Shown piece after piece: positions 6,670-9,521 of a DNA stretch of 9,521 bases (position 1 is its first letter; each line of letters opens with the position of its first letter). The translations under genes and the position numbers were made by a program. Source of the DNA: Deltaproteobacteria bacterium RIFCSPHIGHO2_12_FULL_43_9. GTDB lineage: Bacteria; Bdellovibrionota; O2-12-FULL-43-9. Where the stretch lies: contig MGRR01000016.1 of NCBI GenBank assembly GCA_001798265.1, forward strand, positions 1 to 9,521, given 5' to 3'. Below the pieces are notes generated by a model. It was not told the origin of the DNA. It worked only from the letters and a program-made list of their open reading frames with translations, and made no database searches.

Positions 6670-8231
6670 AGAGAGCAAATTTAAAATATATTTTATTGCT
6701 GATACCGGTGATTTTGGTTGTTACCGTTATTCTTTCAACAAAAGTAAGGGTTGAAAATCAGTCATCAGAGGCCGCGGAAAAACTGTGGAGTGAAAAAACG
6801 ACCATAGAACCCGGACTTCACACTGCAACACTTCAAACCGTTCAACAGGAATTTATTCAACTCGCGTCAACCCTAAACCCCGCTGTTGTAAATATTTCGA
6901 CAGAAACAGAGATTAAAATACCACGAAGAATGCAGCGCCCGCCAAAAGGGGCTCCAAACGGTGGACCGACTCCACAAAACCCTAACGAGGAATTTTTCTG
7001 GAAGTTTTTTGAAGATTTTTTTGGTGGACCCTATCCTTTTCCCCCCGACCAAAAGCAACAGAGTTTAGGATCCGGCTTTGTTATACACGAGGATGGATAT
7101 ATTATTACAAATAATCATGTTATCGAGAAAGCGGATCAGATCTGGGTTACGTTTACCGAGGAGGAGAATGGAAAAAAGTATAAAGCAAAAACTATCGGAA
7201 TAGATCCAAAAACCGATATAGCCCTGATTAAAATTGACGCTGACAGAAAATTACCCGTCGCCCCGATCGGCGATTCTTCCTCTGTTCAGGTCGGAAGCCT
7301 TGTGCTGGCAATCGGTAATCCATTCGGTCACGGTCATACTGTTACAATGGGAATCATCAGTGCGACTGGAAGACAGCTTCCTTCCGCCATATTCTCTCCT
7401 TATACGGATTATTTTCAAACGGATGCCTCTATTAATCCCGGAAATTCCGGTGGCCCACTTATTAACATCAAGGGTGAGGTTATAGGAATCGCAACAGCCA
7501 TTGATGTCCGCGCGCAGGGAATAGGCTTTGCAATCCCGGTTAATATAGCAAAAGAGCTCATTCCCCATCTAAAAGAAAAAGGGAAAGTGATAAGAGGATG
7601 GCTTGGTGTTGGGATTGATAAAGTAACGCCAGAAATGCAGGAAAAATTAAAACTTCCCAAAGATGTTAAGGGAGTAATTGTTACCGAGGTTTTTGAAGGA
7701 GATCCAGCAGCCAAGGCGGGCGTTAAACCATATGATATAATTTATGAGTTTGACGGAAAACCCATCACCTCACAGAGAGATCTTATTACTGCTGTCGGCG
7801 CAAGCCAGGTTGGGACTTCCGCAACATTAAAAATATACCGTGATGGAAAATCCAAATCCTTCAAAGTAAAACTTACGGAAAGAAAGGATGAAGAGGTCGC
7901 GAAAGAATCATCAGCACCCCAGGAAAAAGAGAGCTTTAATCTCGGGATGGAGACATCGAACATCACACCTCAATTGGTGCAGGGATTTAATCTTACCGTT
8001 AAACAAGGGGTTGTTGTTACCAACGTGGACCCCTCTTCACCGACGGCTGAAGCTGGCCTGAGACCTGGGGATGTCATTCTTGAGGTAGACAGAAAGAAGA
8101 TTAATAATACCAAGGAGTTAGACACATATCTCAAATCAATAAAAGCTGGGGGCCTTGCCCTACTCTATGTGCAGCGTGGAGATAATAAGGCCTTTATCAC
8201 ACTTAAAATCCCAATAGAAAACAAGGAATAG
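6666..8231 (+). CDS. HtrA/DegP-type periplasmic serine protease with two PDZ domains
   Basis: A 521-aa Do-like protease/chaperone that degrades or refolds damaged envelope proteins. An N-terminal hydrophobic segment (about 8-24) without an obvious cleavage site suggests a membrane anchor with a periplasmic body. The trypsin-like domain (about 60-300) has H151 (TNNHVIEKAD), D184 (TDIALIKI) and S261 (GNSGGP). Between the first strands and the catalytic His is a Pro/Phe-rich stretch (about 86-130, EEFFWKFFEDFFGGPYPFPP), equivalent to the regulatory LA loop. PDZ1 covers about 310-405 (GWLGVGI) and PDZ2 about 425-517, giving DegP/DegQ-like architecture. It is the third gene of the htpX operon, with an ATGA overlap to DUF1844. 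It could be named degP, degQ or mucD; the sequence alone does not decide. Confidence 0.95.
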   Translation: MKRANLKYILLLIPVILVVTVILSTKVRVENQSSEAAEKLWSEKTTIEPGLHTATLQTVQQEFIQLASTLNPAVVNISTETEIKIPRRMQRPPKGAPNGGPTPQNPNEEFFWKFFEDFFGGPYPFPPDQKQQSLGSGFVIHEDGYIITNNHVIEKADQIWVTFTEEENGKKYKAKTIGIDPKTDIALIKIDADRKLPVAPIGDSSSVQVGSLVLAIGNPFGHGHTVTMGIISATGRQLPSAIFSPYTDYFQTDASINPGNSGGPLINIKGEVIGIATAIDVRAQGIGFAIPVNIAKELIPHLKEKGKVIRGWLGVGIDKVTPEMQEKLKLPKDVKGVIVTEVFEGDPAAKAGVKPYDIIYEFDGKPITSQRDLITAVGASQVGTSATLKIYRDGKSKSFKVKLTERKDEEVAKESSAPQEKESFNLGMETSNITPQLVQGFNLTVKQGVVVTNVDPSSPTAEAGLRPGDVILEVDRKKINNTKELDTYLKSIKAGGLALLYVQRGDNKAFITLKIPIENKE

Positions 8232-8258
8232 GCAAATAATTCCGATAAGGAAGAAGGG

Positions 8259-8295
8259 TTGTGGGGCTGGTTGACTTATGAAAACCAGACCACAA
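8259..8295 (+). terminator. Imperfect hairpin downstream of htrA
   Basis: TTGTGG...CTGGTT (8259-8272) pairs with AACCAG...CCACAA (8283-8295) as two 6-bp helices around a small internal loop, with a 10-base apical loop. It starts 27 bases after the htrA stop. No T-run follows (ATTATTCTG), so it is a weak terminator or a 3'-end-protecting structure. Confidence 0.35.
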
Positions 8296-8318
8296 ATTAT
8301 TCTGTAAGAGATTGCTTC

Positions 8319-8354
8319 CCCCCACGGCTTCGCCTGGGGGCTAAAGGCTTTTTT
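8319..8354 (+). terminator. Terminator-like hairpin plus T6, inserted in a repeat copy
   Basis: CCCCCA (8319-8324) and TGGGGG (8335-8340) pair, with inner GGC/GCC after a bulged C and a 3-base loop. Six T (8349-8354) follow eight bases later. This is the best intrinsic-terminator candidate for the htpX operon, although the stem-to-T distance is longer than ideal. It sits inside an interrupted copy of a repeat: GATTGCTTC (8310-8318) before it and CGCTCGCAATGACG (8355-8368) after it are nearly joined in the copy at 8411-8437. Confidence 0.5.
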
Positions 8355-8374
8355 CGCTCGCAATGACGGCATCC

Positions 8375-8474
8375 GTCATCCTGAGCCGAAGGCGAAGGAT
8401 CTCAACGAAAGATTGCTTCGCTTCGCTCGCAATGACGAGAATCGTACGAGATCCTTCGCTTCGCTCAGGATGAC
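8375..8474. repeat. Inverted repeat pair, GTCATCCTGAG family
   Basis: Arm 8375-8403 (GTCATCCTGAGC...AAGGATCTC) is the inverted complement of 8448-8474 apart from two single-base indels. The same family forms the inner arms at 5181-5256. Between the arms lies a GATTGCTTCG..TCGCAATGACG repeat (8411-8437). No coding capacity. Confidence 0.85.
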
Positions 8475-8481
8475 GAGGGTA

Positions 8482-8531
8482 CTCGCAATGACGGAGGAAG
8501 CTCGCAATGACGGAGGAAGCTCGCAATGACG
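8482..8531. repeat. 19-bp tandem repeat, 2.6 copies
   Basis: CTCGCAATGACGGAGGAAG occurs at 8482-8500 and again at 8501-8519, then CTCGCAATGACG at 8520-8531, all identical. The core CTCGCAATGACG also ends the repeats at 8357-8368 and 8426-8437, so the array looks like local amplification of one repeat end. Confidence 0.9.
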
Positions 8532-8537
8532 ACTTAT

Positions 8538-8639
8538 GTCATCCCGGCGAAAGCCGGGATCTGGATTCCCGCTGGAGCCTGTACTCCGCGAAAGCGGGGT
8601 ACGGGAATGACAAGAGATCCCGGCTTTCGCCGGGATGAC
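8538..8639. repeat. Inverted repeat with 25-bp perfect arms, expanded two-hairpin module
   Basis: Arms 8538-8562 and 8615-8639 are exact inverted complements (GTCATCCCGGCGAAAGCCGG...). The left arm is itself a hairpin (ATCCCGGC/GCCGGGAT, loop GAAA), followed by CTGG as in the 5318-5367 copy. Then ATTCCCG (8565-8571) pairs with CGGGAAT (8602-8608) around an inner hairpin (8581-8601, GTACTCCGC type). Two truncated right ends follow: CGCGGGAATGAC (8646-8657) and CGCGGGGATGAC (8661-8672). Confidence 0.85.
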
Positions 8640-8685
8640 TGCTTGCGCGGGAATGACAAACGCGGGGATGACCGCAGGAGCCTAG

Positions 8686-9521
8686 ATGAGATTTGATAAA
8701 TTTACCGTAAAAGCTCAGGAATCGTTGGCTGAAGCGCAAAGCATAGCCAGCAAAAGAAATAACCAACAGATTGAGCCATCACATTTACTCTATTCGTTAT
8801 TAAAACAGGAAGGTGGAACTGTTCCTGAAATTTTCAAATCGCTTGGTGTTTCAACGCAGATTTTATTAAACGAATGCGAAAAATTAATTAAAAAACTGCC
8901 GCAGGTAATTGGCGCTGGCGAAGCGTATATCTCTCCACCATTAAAACATGTTCTGGTGAAATCCTTTGAAGAGGCAGACCAGCTGAAAGATGAATATGTA
9001 AGTACTGAACATATGCTTTTGGCTATGCTTGATGTTGCTAATTCGGATGTCAGTCAGATATTCCAGTCCCAAAATATTGATAGAAACAAACTTCTCGAGG
9101 CAATGACAAAGGTCCGCGGCGCGCAGAGAATCACAGATCCAAATCCGGAAGAGAAATATCAGGCACTCGCAAAATACGCGAGAGACCTTACCGAGGATGC
9201 CAGAAGACAAAAACTCGACCCGGTAATTGGCAGGGATGATGAAATTCGAAGGGTTGTACAGGTACTTTCCCGAAGAACAAAGAATAATCCTGTTTTGATT
9301 GGGGATCCCGGAGTCGGAAAAACAGCAATTGTAGAGGGACTCGCCCATAGAATCATTAAGGGAGACGTCCCTGAGTCTCTAAAAAATAAAAGGCTGATCT
9401 CTTTGGATCTTGGCGCTCTGATTGCCGGCTCAAAATACAGGGGTGAATTCGAGGATAGATTAAAAGCCGTTTTAAAAGAGATAAGCAGCGCGGGAAATGT
9501 ACTATTATTTATCGACGAGCT
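8686..9521 (+). CDS. clpB: ClpB disaggregase, N-terminal part (runs off window end)
   Basis: The first 278 codons of an AAA+ disaggregase that, with DnaK, resolubilises aggregated proteins in the cytoplasm. The N-terminal Clp domain (about 1-145) has MRFDKFTVKAQESL, PSHLLYSLL and the second repeat STEHMLLAML. The linker DPNPEEKYQALAKYARDLTEDARRQKLDPVIGRDDEIRRV is diagnostic for ClpB. The first nucleotide-binding domain shows Walker A GDPGVGKT (206-213) and Walker B LLFIDE (273-278), where the window ends. About two thirds of the protein, including the middle coiled coil that would separate ClpB from ClpA/C formally, lies outside. The ATG has AGGAG five bases upstream. No CIRCE-type inverted repeat is seen; repeats end only 13 bases before the start. 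Confidence 0.95.
   Translation, partial: MRFDKFTVKAQESLAEAQSIASKRNNQQIEPSHLLYSLLKQEGGTVPEIFKSLGVSTQILLNECEKLIKKLPQVIGAGEAYISPPLKHVLVKSFEEADQLKDEYVSTEHMLLAMLDVANSDVSQIFQSQNIDRNKLLEAMTKVRGAQRITDPNPEEKYQALAKYARDLTEDARRQKLDPVIGRDDEIRRVVQVLSRRTKNNPVLIGDPGVGKTAIVEGLAHRIIKGDVPESLKNKRLISLDLGALIAGSKYRGEFEDRLKAVLKEISSAGNVLLFIDE

Noticed and set aside
8482..8531. Tandem repeats as a CRISPR array
   Set aside because: The units are directly joined with no spacers and no cas genes are nearby.
8232..8685. CIRCE element or other classic heat-shock operator before clpB
   Set aside because: No TTAGCACTC/GAGTGCTAA-type inverted repeat is present; the region is filled with interspersed repeats.

Overview
The window looks like chromosomal DNA of a Gram-negative bacterium. 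A TonB-type protein, several Sec-exported proteins and an HtpX/HtrA envelope-protease operon imply a cell envelope with a periplasm. The TonB-like protein has a conserved 'DSKYLSEFDNKVERET' block and a later 'TKEFMFYTYFARIKERLR' block, which I associate with deltaproteobacterial and Bdellovibrio-like lineages. The many short palindromic repeats fit such a genome. The lineage is an inference from these traits; there is no rRNA or other firm marker here.

Layout. Positions 45-1135 (minus strand) hold a two-gene regulatory unit: a stand-alone CheY-like receiver followed by an OmpR/PhoB-type response regulator. No histidine kinase is in view. A 238-base divergent intergenic region with repeated TTAAGG motifs separates it from a plus-strand TonB-like energy transducer (1374-2264). 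Next is an exported pair with no intergenic base: a subtilisin-family serine protease (2469-3752) and a phospholipase-D-fold protein (3753-5135), both with N-terminal signal peptides.

Positions 5136-5536 are non-coding and packed with inverted repeats, ending in a 25-28 bp hairpin just before htpX. Then comes a tightly coupled operon, htpX / DUF1844 / htrA (5537-8231), joined by two 4-base ATGA overlaps. Positions 8232-8685 are a second non-coding block with terminator-like hairpins and the same repeat families as the first block. The last gene, clpB, starts at 8686 and runs off the window end after its first Walker B motif.

How the genes fit together. The right half reads as a protein quality-control neighbourhood: a membrane zinc protease (HtpX), a periplasmic protease/chaperone (HtrA/DegP type), a small DUF1844 protein coupled between them, and a disaggregase (ClpB) in its own unit. 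The left half deals with signalling and envelope or secretion functions. The least familiar items are the protease-PLD pair, with its unusual cysteine ladder and aspartate-less HKD motifs, and the structured repeat blocks that bracket the htpX operon. Nothing in the window is a complete, clearly new defence or mobile system.
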